Shown here piece after piece: positions 35,229-44,306 of a DNA stretch of 64,000 nt (the first letter of the stretch is position 1; each line of letters starts with the position of its first letter). The stretch covers positions 1 through 64,000 of the forward strand of contig NZ_BJFL01000014.1 in NCBI RefSeq assembly GCF_005405885.1, read 5' to 3'. This stretch comes from Gandjariella thermophila (GTDB lineage: Bacteria; Actinomycetota; Actinomycetes; Mycobacteriales; Pseudonocardiaceae). The notes beneath the pieces were generated by a model that saw nothing but the letters and a program-made list of their open reading frames with translations, made no database searches and had not been told where the DNA came from. The translations under genes were made by a program, and so were the position numbers.

Positions 35229-36251
35229 TCAGCGTCCGGCCAGGATCTCCCCAACGTAGGTGGCGACGGCGCGGACGGCTGCCATGGTCCCCGGATAGTC
35301 CATCCGCGTCGGCCCCACCACGCCCATGCCACCGAGCAACGTCCCGTCGCTGCCGTATCCGATGGACACGACCGACGTGCTGCGCATCTCCTCGGCCTCG
35401 TTCTCTCCCCCGATCTTCACCGTAATAGTGCCAGGACTGTGCACCGCGGCGAGCAGCTTCAGCACGACGACCTGCTCCTCCAGCGCCTCCAGCACCTGCC
35501 GTAGCGAGCCGGGGAAGTCGGCGAAGTTGCGGGTCAGGTTCGCGGTGCCGCCGAGCACCAGGCGCTCCTCGGGATGCTCGACCAGCGACTCGATCAGCGC
35601 GGTACTGATCCTGGTCATCGGCTCGCGCAGCTCCGGCGGAGCCTGGTCGGGCAGCTCGGCGACCTTCACCGACGCGTCCGGCAGCCGCTCCCCGCTCAGC
35701 GCGGAGTTCAGCACGTGCCGGATCTGGCTGACCGTCTCGTCGGTCACCACGTCGCCGAGGTCGAGCACGCGCTGGTCCACCCGGCCGGTGTTGGTGATCA
35801 GCACCAGCATCAGCCGGGCCGGCGTGATGGTGACCACCTCGACGTGCCGAACGGTGGAGCGGGTCAGCGTCGGGTACTGCACGACCGCGACCTGCCTGGT
35901 GAGCTGGGCCAGCAGTCGAACGCTGCGGCGCAGCACGTCGTCCAGGTCGAGCGCGCCCTCCAGGAACGTCTTGATCGCCCGCCGCTCCGCCGGGGACAGC
36001 GGCTTCAGTTCGCTCAGCCGGTCAACGAACAACCGGTAACCCTTGTCGGTGGGCACCCGGCCGGCACTGGTGTGCGGCTGGGTGATGTAGCCCTCCTCCT
36101 CCAGAGAGGCCATGTCGTTTCGCACGGTGGCGCTCGAAACGCCGAGGTTGTGCCGCTCGACGAGCGTCTTGGAACCGACCGGCTCGTGGTTCGACACATA
36201 GTCGGCGACGATCGCCCTGAGCACCTCGAGCCGGCGCTCATCCGCGTTCAC
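35229..36251 (-). CDS. hrcA: Heat-inducible transcription repressor HrcA
   Basis: HrcA represses chaperone genes by binding CIRCE elements and is kept active by GroEL. The 340-residue protein has the N-terminal winged helix with [31 protein letters not shown] and the hydrophobic GAF-like core further on ([17 protein letters not shown]). GGAGGTGA lies before the GTG start. No CIRCE sequence (TTAGCACTC-N9-GAGTGCTAA) is visible in the 228 bases upstream, so this operon may be controlled by another heat-shock regulator or a diverged site. Confidence 0.95.
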   Translation of the reverse strand: MNADERRLEVLRAIVADYVSNHEPVGSKTLVERHNLGVSSATVRNDMASLEEEGYITQPHTSAGRVPTDKGYRLFVDRLSELKPLSPAERRAIKTFLEGALDLDDVLRRSVRLLAQLTRQVAVVQYPTLTRSTVRHVEVVTITPARLMLVLITNTGRVDQRVLDLGDVVTDETVSQIRHVLNSALSGERLPDASVKVAELPDQAPPELREPMTRISTALIESLVEHPEERLVLGGTANLTRNFADFPGSLRQVLEALEEQVVVLKLLAAVHSPGTITVKIGGENEAEEMRSTSVVSIGYGSDGTLLGGMGVVGPTRMDYPGTMAAVRAVATYVGEILAGR

Positions 36252-36479
36252 GGCACGTCACCTCCCTCTCCAGTGTCGGCCCGTGGCACGAGCCTCACCA
36301 TAAGTTTACGAAGAAACGAACCTCTCAGCGGACGCCAGCGCTGCCGATCAGGACGTTCGCCACAGCCAGGGCGCGCGGATGCGGCAGCACAGATGATCGC
36401 CGGCGTTCGGCCGGTTCTCGATCGGGCGATCATCCGGCGGCGGCCCGCCCGTGGGACACCGGGGACGCCGGCGGCGCGG

Positions 36480-37712
36480 TCAGCCAACGAGCCGGCGAAC
36501 CACCGCGTCGGCGAGCAGGCGGCCACGCGCGGTGAGCACGCAGCGACCGGGCGCGCCGTTCGTCGAACCCAGGGCCACCGGGTCGAGCAGCCCCTCGGCC
36601 GCGGCGGTGCGCGCCTCGCGCCGGCCGCCGGCGTCCAGCACCTCCACCGGGAGGCCGTCGGCCAGCCGGAGCTCGAGCAGCACCCGCTCCAGCCGCCGGT
36701 CGTCGGCGGAGAGCACCTCCCGGGCGGCGGCGGGCGAGCGTCCCTCGGCGAGCGTGGCCGCGTAGCGGGCCGGGTGCTTGAGGTTCCACCAGCGCACGCC
36801 GCCGACATGGCTGTGTGCGCCCGGTCCGGCGCCCCACCAGTCCGCGCCGAGCCAGTAACCCAGGTTGTGCCGGCAGCGCGCGCCGGGCGAGGCCGCCCAG
36901 TTCGACACCTCGTACCAGGTCAGGCCGGCGGCGGTGAGGGTGGTGTCGATGATCTCGTACCGGTCGGCCAGCACGTCGTCGTCGGGCGCCGGCAGTTCCC
37001 CGCGGGCGACGCGCCTGGCCAGCGCGGTGCCGTCCTCGACGATGAGGGAGTACGCCGAGACGTGGTCCACGCCGGCGTTCAGGGCGGCGTCCAGCGAGGC
37101 GCGCAGGTCGTCGTCGGTCTCGCCGGGGGTTCCGTAGATGAGGTCCAGGTTGACGTGCTCGAACCCGGCCGCTCGCGCCTCGCCGGCGGCGGCGACCGGC
37201 CGTCCGGGGGTGTGCCGGCGGTCCAGGGTGGCCAGCACGTGCGGCGCGGCGGATTGCATGCCGAGCGAGACGCGGGTGTAGCCGGCCGCGCGGATACCGG
37301 CGAAGAACTCCGGCGAGGTGGACTCCGGGTTCGCCTCGGTGGTCACCTCGGCGCCGCCGGCGAGGCCGAAGGCGTCGCGGACCGCGTCGAGAACGTCGGC
37401 CAGCCCGCCGGCGCCGAGCAGCGACGGCGTTCCCCCGCCGACGAACACGGTGTCGGCCGGCGGCGCCTGGCCGAGGACCCGCGCGGCCAGGCCGAGTTCG
37501 GCGCGCAGACCGTCCAGCCAGGACGCGGGCGAGGCGGCGGAACCCAACTCGCCCGGCGTGTAGGTGTTGAAGTCGCAGTACCCGCAGCGGGTGGCGCAGA
37601 ACGGCACGTGCACGTAGACGCCGAACGGCCGGGAGCCGAGGCCGCGCAGGGCCTCCGGTGGCAGGGAGCCGTCGGCCGGGGCCGGCTCACCAGTGGGAAG
37701 GACGGACGCCAC
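36480..37712 (-). CDS. hemW: Radical SAM heme chaperone HemW
   Basis: A 410-residue radical SAM protein once annotated as oxygen-independent coproporphyrinogen oxidase (HemN-like). HemW lacks that activity and carries heme to target proteins. The cluster motif is CATRCGYCDF (CxxxCxxC, about residues 49-58), preceded by FGVYVHVPF. The segment VFVGGGTPSLLGAGGL is the conserved SAM-binding strand, and the C-terminal winged-helix HemN_C domain is present. GTG at 37712 gives the usual short leader. It lies upstream of hrcA in the same direction. Confidence 0.92.
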   Translation of the reverse strand: MASVLPTGEPAPADGSLPPEALRGLGSRPFGVYVHVPFCATRCGYCDFNTYTPGELGSAASPASWLDGLRAELGLAARVLGQAPPADTVFVGGGTPSLLGAGGLADVLDAVRDAFGLAGGAEVTTEANPESTSPEFFAGIRAAGYTRVSLGMQSAAPHVLATLDRRHTPGRPVAAAGEARAAGFEHVNLDLIYGTPGETDDDLRASLDAALNAGVDHVSAYSLIVEDGTALARRVARGELPAPDDDVLADRYEIIDTTLTAAGLTWYEVSNWAASPGARCRHNLGYWLGADWWGAGPGAHSHVGGVRWWNLKHPARYAATLAEGRSPAAAREVLSADDRRLERVLLELRLADGLPVEVLDAGGRREARTAAAEGLLDPVALGSTNGAPGRCVLTARGRLLADAVVRRLVG

Positions 37713-38136
37713 GTGCCCAGTGTCCCTCAGTGCTCGTTCCTGAACGCGCACCGCGATCGCGTCGCCGGGGCGCGATCGGGACCCGGCACTCCGATCGTGC
37801 CTGATCGCGGGGCTTCGCCATGGCGCGTTCCCATACTCGTCATCGCAGGTCAGTCCAGTTCCGGAACAGGCTGTCGGGGCCGTGGCCGCCTCGCGCCTCC
37901 GTGGGTGTCCGCCGCGTCACCACGTCGCGGACGCCGTTGGCGGCCGGCTGTCGCGGCCGACAGGCGAGTATTCCGCAGCGATACAGCGGGCGACTGCCCG
38001 TAACCGACATAGTGTGGACGCCCTGTCCCACGTTCTGGTACATCCCGGATTCGACCGGCTGGTGGATCCGTGATGCGCGTCCCAGCATCCGGATGGAGGT
38101 GGACCGTCCGGGGGTTCGCCTGGCAGTCTTGCTGGC
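37713..38136. other. Long intergenic region before the sulfur operon
   Basis: This 424-base gap separates the divergent hemW and sulfur-assimilation transcripts. The hemW-proximal part is filled by a repeated element (37728-37875). The rest holds the promoter region for the leader peptide and sulfite reductase. No gene over 40 codons with convincing codon use is seen. Confidence 0.6.
37728..37875. repeat. MITE-like repeat, copy A
   Basis: About 148 bases matching the element at 50793-50965. Shared blocks include CGTCGCCGGGG, GGGGCTTCGCC, GGCGCGTTC and, near the right end, CATCGCAGGTC and GTCCAGTTCCGGAACAGGC. The two ends are inverted: the right end read backwards starts GCCTGTTCCGGAAC and the left end reads GCTCGTTCCTGAAC. 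No coding frame is evident. Confidence 0.7.
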
Positions 38137-38223
38137 ATGACTGCGACTGGAGTGCGCCTCGTGGCTCGCCGCCACGTTGACTACCGGCGCGTCTCCAGCG
38201 CCATGTGCCGGCGGATGGGTTAG
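38137..38223 (+). CDS. Putative leader peptide of the sulfur operon
   Basis: A 28-codon open frame ending 115 bases before sulfite reductase. Its product contains ARRHVDYRRVSSAMCRR. This matches the pattern of short leader peptides (RRHVD..RVSSA.CR) that precede sulfur and cysteine genes in many actinobacteria. A single Cys near the end suggests that ribosome stalling at low cysteinyl-tRNA, or another translational sensor, controls the operon; that mechanism is inference. It is too short for normal gene calling. The predicted ribosome site is weak. Confidence 0.75.
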   Translation: MTATGVRLVARRHVDYRRVSSAMCRRMG

Positions 38224-38338
38224 CCCGCCGCCGCTTCTGTCATGACCAGCCGGCGCCGGGCGCGCCGCTGGGAATCCCTCCCCGCCGGGGGCCTGCTGCG
38301 GCGCGCACCAGCGCTCCGAATGCCACGGAGGACGCAGC

Positions 38339-40027
38339 ATGGTTCCCCCGACCGAAGCCCCTCAGCGCACCCGAGCGCGTCGGGGCGAGGGGCAGTGGGC
38401 GCTCGGCTACCGCGAACCGCTCAACCCCAACGAGCGGAGCAAGAAGGACGACAACCCGCTCAACGTCCGCGCACGCATCGAGAACATCTACGCGCACCAG
38501 GGCTTCGACTCGATCGACCCCGCCGACCTGCGCGGCCGGTTCCGCTGGTACGGGCTGTACACGCAGCGTAGGCCCGGTATCGACGGTGGGCGTACGGCCG
38601 TCCTCGAGCCCGAGGAACTCGAAGACCCGTACTTCATGATGCGGGTCCGCATCGACGGCGGGGCCCTGACCACCGAACAGCTCCGCGTGATCGGTGAGAT
38701 CTCCCAGACCTTCGCCCGGGACAGCGCGGACATCACCGACCGGCAGAACGTTCAGCTGCACTGGATCCGCATCGAGGACGTGCCGGAGATCTGGCAGCGG
38801 CTGGAGGCCGTCGGCCTGTACACCACCGAGGCCTGCGGCGACTGCCCGCGCGTCGTGCTCGGCTCGCCGCTGGCCGGGATCGCCGCCGACGAGATCATCG
38901 ACGGCACCCCGGCCATCCGGGAGATCGCCAAGCGCTACATCGGCGACCCCGAGTTCTCCAACCTGCCCCGCAAGTACAAGACGGCGATCTCCGGCTCGCC
39001 CCGCTGGGACGTCGAGCCCGAGATCAACGACGTCTCGTTCGTCGGCGCGGTGCACCCGGAGCACGGCCCCGGCTTCGACCTGATGGTCGGCGGGGGTCTC
39101 TCCACCAACCCCAAGCTGGCCGTCCGGCTCGGCGCCTGGGTGCCGCTGGACGAGGTGGCCGAGGTCTGGGCCGGGGTCACCCGCGTGTTCCGCGACTACG
39201 GCTACCGGCGGCTGCGGCACCGTGCCCGGCTGAAGTTCCTGGTCACCGACTGGGGCGCGGAGAAGTTCCGCGAGGTGCTGGAGAACGAGTACCTGCACCG
39301 CAAGCTGATCGACGGTCCGGCGCCGAACCCGCCGGAGGGGCAGCGCGACCACATCGGCGTGCACCCGCAGGTCGACGGCAAGTTCTACGTCGGCGTGAAA
39401 CCGGTGGCCGGGCGGGTGTCCGGCGCGACGCTGGTCGCCGCCGCCAAGGCCGCCGAGCGGGTCGGCTCCCAGCGCCTGCGCACCACCGTCCACCAGGGAC
39501 TGATCGTGCTGGACGTGGACGAGGCCGACGTGCCCAGCCTGGTGCACGAACTCTCCGGTCTGGGCCTCGCGGCGGAGCCATCGCCGTGGCGGCGCGGCGT
39601 GATGGCCTGCACCGGCATCGAGTTCTGCAAGCTCGCCATCGTCGAGACCAAGGCGCGGGCCGCGAACCTGGTCGCCGAGCTGGAGCAGCGGCTGGCCGAC
39701 GTGCAGGCACGGCTGGACCGGCCGATCACCGTCAACCTCAACGGCTGCCCCAACGCCTGCGCCCGCACCCAGGTCGCCGACATCGGGCTGAAGGGCCAGA
39801 TCGTCACCAACGACGCCGGCGAGCAGGTCGAGGGCTTCCAGGTGCACCTGGGCGGTGGCCTCGCCGCGGACGCCGGTTTCGGCCGCAAGGTGCGTGGCCT
39901 CAAGGTCACCGCCGACGAGCTGCCGGACTACGTCGAGCGGCTGGCCCGCCGGTTCCTGGAGCAGCGCACCGAGGGCGAGCGCTTCGCCCACTGGGTCGCC
40001 CGGGCCGACGAGGGTGATCTCAAATGA
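38339..40027 (+). CDS. sir: Ferredoxin-dependent sulfite reductase
   Basis: A 562-residue siroheme/4Fe-4S reductase that converts sulfite to sulfide in six electron steps. Nitrite reductases share the fold, but the operon makes sulfite the likely substrate. The coupled cofactor ligands are in CTGIEFC (about residues 423-429) and NGCPNAC (about 465-471), the CX5C...CX3C pattern. Two ferredoxin-like half domains (DITDRQNVQLHWIRIEDVPE and RTTVHQGLIVLDV) flank them. CGGAGGAC precedes the ATG. Its stop overlaps the next start (ATGA). Confidence 0.95.
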   Translation: MVPPTEAPQRTRARRGEGQWALGYREPLNPNERSKKDDNPLNVRARIENIYAHQGFDSIDPADLRGRFRWYGLYTQRRPGIDGGRTAVLEPEELEDPYFMMRVRIDGGALTTEQLRVIGEISQTFARDSADITDRQNVQLHWIRIEDVPEIWQRLEAVGLYTTEACGDCPRVVLGSPLAGIAADEIIDGTPAIREIAKRYIGDPEFSNLPRKYKTAISGSPRWDVEPEINDVSFVGAVHPEHGPGFDLMVGGGLSTNPKLAVRLGAWVPLDEVAEVWAGVTRVFRDYGYRRLRHRARLKFLVTDWGAEKFREVLENEYLHRKLIDGPAPNPPEGQRDHIGVHPQVDGKFYVGVKPVAGRVSGATLVAAAKAAERVGSQRLRTTVHQGLIVLDVDEADVPSLVHELSGLGLAAEPSPWRRGVMACTGIEFCKLAIVETKARAANLVAELEQRLADVQARLDRPITVNLNGCPNACARTQVADIGLKGQIVTNDAGEQVEGFQVHLGGGLAADAGFGRKVRGLKVTADELPDYVERLARRFLEQRTEGERFAHWVARADEGDLK

Positions 40028-40188
40028 CCGAGCGAGCCGATCCGTTCTACTGCCCGTACTGCGGCGAGGAGGACCTCACCCCGCAGCCGGAGCCGCTCGG
40101 CGCGTGGTTGTGCGCGGCGTGCCGGCGGGTGTTCACCGTCAAGCTGGCGGGCCTCGCGCTCACCGCGCATTCGGAGGTGTCGAAGTGA
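40024..40188 (+). CDS. Small zinc-ribbon protein of the sulfur operon
   Basis: A 54-residue protein with two Cys pairs, FYCPYCGEE and LCAACRR, spaced to form one rubredoxin-like zinc ribbon or mononuclear iron site. It is locked between sulfite reductase and APS reductase by four-base overlaps on both sides, so all three are co-translated. A similarly placed small gene occurs in Streptomyces. It may assist electron transfer or cofactor insertion for the reductases; that role is inferred only from position and Cys content. Confidence 0.85.
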   Translation: MTERADPFYCPYCGEEDLTPQPEPLGAWLCAACRRVFTVKLAGLALTAHSEVSK

Positions 40189-40886
40189 CCACCACGACCA
40201 GGACCGACGAGCTGCGGGCCATCGCCGAGGCGGCCTCGGTGGAACTGGCCGAGGCGACCGCCGAGGAGGCGCTCGCCTGGACCGCCCGCACGTTCGGCGA
40301 GAACTGGATCGTCGCGTCGAACATGCAGGACGCCGTGCTGATCGACCTGGCCACGAAGGTCAGGCCGGACGTCGACGTGCTGTTCCTGGAGACCGGCTAC
40401 CACTTCGCCGAGACCATCGGCACCCGGGACGCGGTGGCCACCGTCTACCCGGAGATCACCATCGTCAACGCCGAGGCCGAGCAGTCCGTGGCCGACCAGG
40501 AGGCCGAGTTCGGCAAGCTGTACCAGACCGAGCCGGACCGGTGCTGCTTCCTGCGCAAGGTGGTGCCGCTGCGGCGCACGCTGGCGAACTACGACTGCTG
40601 GGTCACCGGCGTGCGCCGGGTGGACGCGCCAACCCGCGCGAACACCCCGATCGTGCAGTGGGACGAGCGCAACGGTCTGGTCAAGGTGAACCCGATCGCG
40701 CCATGGAGTGACGAGGAGTTCCGCCGATACATCGATGAGCACGGCGTGCTGGAGAACCCGCTGGTCTCCGAGGGCTACCTGTCCATCGGCTGCGCGCCGT
40801 GCACCAGCAAGCCGCTGCCGGGGCAGGACCCGCGCAGCGGCCGCTGGGCCGGCAAGACCAAGACCGAGTGCGGGCTGCACGGGTGA
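40185..40886 (+). CDS. cysH: Adenylyl-sulfate (APS) reductase
   Basis: A 233-residue reductase converting APS to sulfite with thioredoxin. The PAPS-reductase core contains WIVASNMQDAVLIDL and LFLETGYHFAET. The Cys pairs DRCCFLRK and GCAPCTS bind a 4Fe-4S cluster, which marks the APS-type enzyme rather than the PAPS-type. The catalytic Cys is in the C-terminal KTECGLH. No APS kinase gene (cysC) is present in this operon, in agreement with direct reduction of APS. GTG starts within the stop codon of the zinc-ribbon gene. Confidence 0.93.
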   Translation: MTTTTRTDELRAIAEAASVELAEATAEEALAWTARTFGENWIVASNMQDAVLIDLATKVRPDVDVLFLETGYHFAETIGTRDAVATVYPEITIVNAEAEQSVADQEAEFGKLYQTEPDRCCFLRKVVPLRRTLANYDCWVTGVRRVDAPTRANTPIVQWDERNGLVKVNPIAPWSDEEFRRYIDEHGVLENPLVSEGYLSIGCAPCTSKPLPGQDPRSGRWAGKTKTECGLHG

Positions 40887-40902
40887 ACTTCGAGGAGCTG
40901 CG

Positions 40903-41832
40903 ATGACAAGCACCGTGACCCAGGCGTCCGGGGTCGGGTCCGCCGTGGACGACCTGGAGGCGCTGGAGTCCGAGGCGATCCACATCTTCCGCGAGGTGGC
41001 CGGCGAGTTCGACCGGCCCGTCGTGCTGTTCTCCGGCGGCAAGGACTCCACGGTCCTGGTTCACCTGGCGCGCAAGGCGTTCTGGCCGGCGCCGGTGCCG
41101 TTCCCGCTGTTGCATGTGGACACCGGGCACAACTTCCCCGAGGTGATCGAGTTCCGGGACCGGCTGGTCGCCGAGCACGGGCTGCGGCTGGTGGTGGCGC
41201 ACGTGCAGGACTGGATCGACGACGGCCGGCTGGCGGAGCGCCCGGACGGCACCCGCAACCCGCTGCAGACCGTGCCGCTGCTGGACACCATCGCCGAGCA
41301 CCGCTTCGACGCGGTGTTCGGCGGCGGCCGCCGGGACGAGGAACGCGCCCGCGCCAAGGAGCGCATCTTCAGCCTGCGCAACGCCTTCGGCCAATGGGAG
41401 CCGCGCCGGCAGCGTCCCGAACTGTGGAACCTCTACAACGGGCGGCACCGCCCGGGGGAGCATGTCCGGGTGTTCCCGCTGTCCAACTGGACCGAGCTGG
41501 ACGTGTGGCGCTACATCGCCAGGGAGGGTATCGAGCTGCCGTCCATCTACTACGCGCACGAGCGCGAGGTCTTCCGCCGGGACGGCATGTGGCTCACCTC
41601 GGGGCCGTGGGGCGGTCCCCGCGACGGCGAAACCGTGCAGCGCAAGACCGTCCGCTACCGCACGGTCGGGGACGGTTCGTGCACCGGCGCGGTGGAGTCC
41701 AACGCGGCCACCGTCGCGGACGTGATCGCCGAGGTGCAGGCGAGCCGGCTCACCGAGCGCGGCGCCACCCGGGCGGATGATCGGCTGTCCGAGGCGGCCA
41801 TGGAGGACCGGAAGCGGGAGGGCTACTTCTGA
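40903..41832 (+). CDS. cysD: Sulfate adenylyltransferase subunit 2
   Basis: CysD is the catalytic N-type PP-loop subunit of ATP sulfurylase, forming APS from sulfate and ATP. The PP-loop VVLFSGGKDSTVLVHLARKAF is at about residues 43-63. FPLLHVDTGHNFPEV and VFGGGRRDEERARAKER are also conserved, and the C-terminal DRKREGYF is the family ending. The length of 309 residues is normal. ATG at 40903 follows GAGGAG. Its stop shares a base with the start of cysN. Confidence 0.95.
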   Translation: MTSTVTQASGVGSAVDDLEALESEAIHIFREVAGEFDRPVVLFSGGKDSTVLVHLARKAFWPAPVPFPLLHVDTGHNFPEVIEFRDRLVAEHGLRLVVAHVQDWIDDGRLAERPDGTRNPLQTVPLLDTIAEHRFDAVFGGGRRDEERARAKERIFSLRNAFGQWEPRRQRPELWNLYNGRHRPGEHVRVFPLSNWTELDVWRYIAREGIELPSIYYAHEREVFRRDGMWLTSGPWGGPRDGETVQRKTVRYRTVGDGSCTGAVESNAATVADVIAEVQASRLTERGATRADDRLSEAAMEDRKREGYF

Positions 41833-43157
41833 TGTCGGACTTGCTCAGGCTGGCCACCGCGGGCAGCGTGGACGACGGAAAGTCCACTCTGGTCGGACGG
41901 CTGCTACACGACACCAAGTCCGTGCTCGCCGACCAGCTTGACGCGGTGCAGCGGGCCAGCGCCGACCGCGGCCTCGAGGTGCCGGACCTGTCCCTGCTGG
42001 TGGACGGCTTGCGGGCGGAGCGGGAGCAGGGCATCACGATCGACGTGGCGTACCGGTACTTCGCCACCCCGCGCCGCTCCTTCGTGCTCGCCGACACCCC
42101 GGGCCACGTGCAGTACACCCGGAACACGGTGACCGGGGCGTCCACCGCCCAGCTCGCCGTGCTGCTGGTGGACGCGCGCAACGGGGTGGTCGAGCAGACC
42201 CGCCGGCACGCCGCGGTGCTCGCGCTGCTCGGCGTGCCGCACCTGGTCCTCGCGGTCAACAAGATCGACCTGGTGGACTACGACGAGTCGGCGTTCCGGC
42301 TGATAGCCAAGGAGTTCACCGCGCACGCCACCGCGCTCGGGTACGCCGAGTCGTCGGTGCGCACCATCCCGGTGTCCGCGCTGCACGGGGACAACGTGGT
42401 GGACCGCTCCGCGAACACCCCGTGGTACGACGGGCCCACGCTGCTGGAGCACCTGGAGACGGTGCCGGTGCAACCGGACCCCCACGAGGTGCCGTTCCGC
42501 ATGCCGGTGCAGTACGTGATCCGGCCGCGCAGCGCGGAGTACCCGGACTACCGCGGCTACGCCGGCCAGGTCGCCGCCGGCACGGTCAGCGAGGGCGACG
42601 AGGTGGTCGTGCTGCCCGCCGGTCTGCGCACCCGGGTGACCCGCGTCGACACCATGGACGGCCCGCTCGCCGAGGCCAGGGCCGGCCGCTCGGTCACCCT
42701 GCTGCTCGCCGACGACCTGGACATCTCGCGCGGCGACATGATCGTGGCCGCGGAGAGCGTGCCGCAGCCCACCGACGAGTTGGACGCCACGCTGTGCTGG
42801 CTCGCCGAGAAGCCGCTGCGGCCCGGTGCGCGGGTGCTGGTCAAGCATGGCACCCGCACCGTTCCGGCGATCGTCACCGACCTGGCTTCCCGGTTCGACG
42901 AGCAGAAGCTGTCCTATGCGGACGCTCCGGGGTCGTTGCAGCTCAACGACATCGGCCGGGTGCTGCTGCGCACCGCGGAGCCGCTTCCGGCGGACGACTA
43001 CACCACCAACCGCCGCACCGGCGCGTTCCTCGTGATCGATTCTTCGGACGGCGGCACGCTCGCCGCCGGTCTGGTCGGCGCCGCCCTGCCGGTGCCCGAC
43101 GACGCCGGCCGCCGGCCGGCCGCCGACGAGCAGGCCCTGCTGACCCCCGGCCCGTAA
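41832..43157 (+). CDS. cysN: Sulfate adenylyltransferase subunit 1 (GTPase)
   Basis: CysN is an EF-Tu-like GTPase that drives APS formation by CysD. The 441-residue protein has G1 AGSVDDGKST, G2 around EREQGITIDVAYR, G3 DTPGH and G4 NKIDLVD. Two beta-barrel domains follow (for example VAAGTVSEGDEVVVLPAG). It is the stand-alone subunit without a fused APS kinase domain, unlike the mycobacterial CysNC. The ATG overlaps the cysD stop by one base. Confidence 0.95.
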   Translation: MSDLLRLATAGSVDDGKSTLVGRLLHDTKSVLADQLDAVQRASADRGLEVPDLSLLVDGLRAEREQGITIDVAYRYFATPRRSFVLADTPGHVQYTRNTVTGASTAQLAVLLVDARNGVVEQTRRHAAVLALLGVPHLVLAVNKIDLVDYDESAFRLIAKEFTAHATALGYAESSVRTIPVSALHGDNVVDRSANTPWYDGPTLLEHLETVPVQPDPHEVPFRMPVQYVIRPRSAEYPDYRGYAGQVAAGTVSEGDEVVVLPAGLRTRVTRVDTMDGPLAEARAGRSVTLLLADDLDISRGDMIVAAESVPQPTDELDATLCWLAEKPLRPGARVLVKHGTRTVPAIVTDLASRFDEQKLSYADAPGSLQLNDIGRVLLRTAEPLPADDYTTNRRTGAFLVIDSSDGGTLAAGLVGAALPVPDDAGRRPAADEQALLTPGP

Positions 43158-43187
43158 CAGCCAGCATCGACAGGAGGACCCCCGACC

Positions 43188-44270
43188 GTGAGCCCCGCCC
43201 GGCGCAGGACACGCGCCCTGACCATCACGATCGCCGCGCTCGCCGTGCTGTCCGCGCTGGCCGGTTGTACCCGGGCACACCGGGACGAGGCCGTGGCCGG
43301 CGACCAGGGGCCGGCCACGGAGCTGCGGTTGGGGTTCTTTCCCAACGTCACCCACGCCGCCGCGCTGATCGCCAACGGGAAGGGCTTCTTCACCAGGGAG
43401 CTGGGCGCCACCAAGCTCACCGCGCAGCAGTTCAACGCCGGCCCGGAGGAGGTCACCGCGCTGCTCTCCGGGTCGCTGGACGCCGCGTTCATCGGCTCGG
43501 GGCCGGCGATCAACGCGTTCGCCAAGTCGAACGGCCAGGACGTCCGCCTGATCGCCGGGGCCACCTCCGGCGGCGCACAGCTCGTCGTCAAGCCCGGCAT
43601 CACCAGCCCCGAGGCGCTCAAGGGCAAGACCATCACCGCCCCGCAGACCGGTAACACCCAGGACATCGCGCTGAAGAAGTGGCTGGCCGGCAAGGGGCTG
43701 GCCATCGGCAACGGCCCGGACCAGGTGCACGTCACCGCGATGGACAACCCGCAGACCTTCGACGCGTTCCGCTCCGGCCAGGTCGACGGCGGCTGGCTGC
43801 CGGAGCCGTGGGCGTCGCGGCTCGCGGTGGACGCCGGGGCGCAGGTGCTGCAGGAGGAGAAGGCGCTGTGGCCGGGCGGGAAGTTCCCCACCACGGTGCT
43901 GATCGTGCGCACCCAGTTCCTGCAGGAGCACCCGGCCACGGTGGAGGCGCTGCTGCGGGCCACCCAGGACGCGGTGGACTTCGCCGGCGGCAACCACGCC
44001 GAGGCCGAGACCGTGGTCAACGACCAGCTCAAGAAGTTCACCGGTAAGGGGCTCAGCCAGCCGGTGCTGGACCGGGCGTTCGCCGACATCGAACTCACCG
44101 CCGACCCGCTGGCGGCGCAGTTCCCGCAGCTCGCCAAGGACTCGGTGACCGCGGGCGTCACCAAGACCGCCCCCGACCTCACCGGCTTCGTGGACGTCAC
44201 GCTGCTGAACAGGGTGCTGCGGGCAGCCGGGAAGCCGCAGGTCGACGCCGCGGGCCTGGACAAGAAGTAG
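43188..44270 (+). CDS. ABC transporter substrate-binding lipoprotein (SsuA-like)
   Basis: A 360-residue lipoprotein with a signal peptide ending in a lipobox (SALAGC, Cys27), followed by an NMT1/SsuA-type periplasmic-binding fold. LRLGFFPNVTHAAALIANGKGFF and SGSLDAAFIGSGPAINAF are the family segments. Members bind aliphatic sulfonates, taurine, nitrate or thiamine precursors; the sulfur operon makes an organosulfonate or sulfate-ester ligand likely. It starts at GTG and is followed by ATPase and permease genes. Confidence 0.88.
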   Translation: MSPARRRTRALTITIAALAVLSALAGCTRAHRDEAVAGDQGPATELRLGFFPNVTHAAALIANGKGFFTRELGATKLTAQQFNAGPEEVTALLSGSLDAAFIGSGPAINAFAKSNGQDVRLIAGATSGGAQLVVKPGITSPEALKGKTITAPQTGNTQDIALKKWLAGKGLAIGNGPDQVHVTAMDNPQTFDAFRSGQVDGGWLPEPWASRLAVDAGAQVLQEEKALWPGGKFPTTVLIVRTQFLQEHPATVEALLRATQDAVDFAGGNHAEAETVVNDQLKKFTGKGLSQPVLDRAFADIELTADPLAAQFPQLAKDSVTAGVTKTAPDLTGFVDVTLLNRVLRAAGKPQVDAAGLDKK

Positions 44271-44306
44271 CGACCACGAATCGCTGAACTGGGAGGGACG
44301 GCCGCA

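Noticed and set aside
36252-36479. CIRCE element before hrcA
   Set aside because: No match to the nine-base inverted arms was found by reading both strands.
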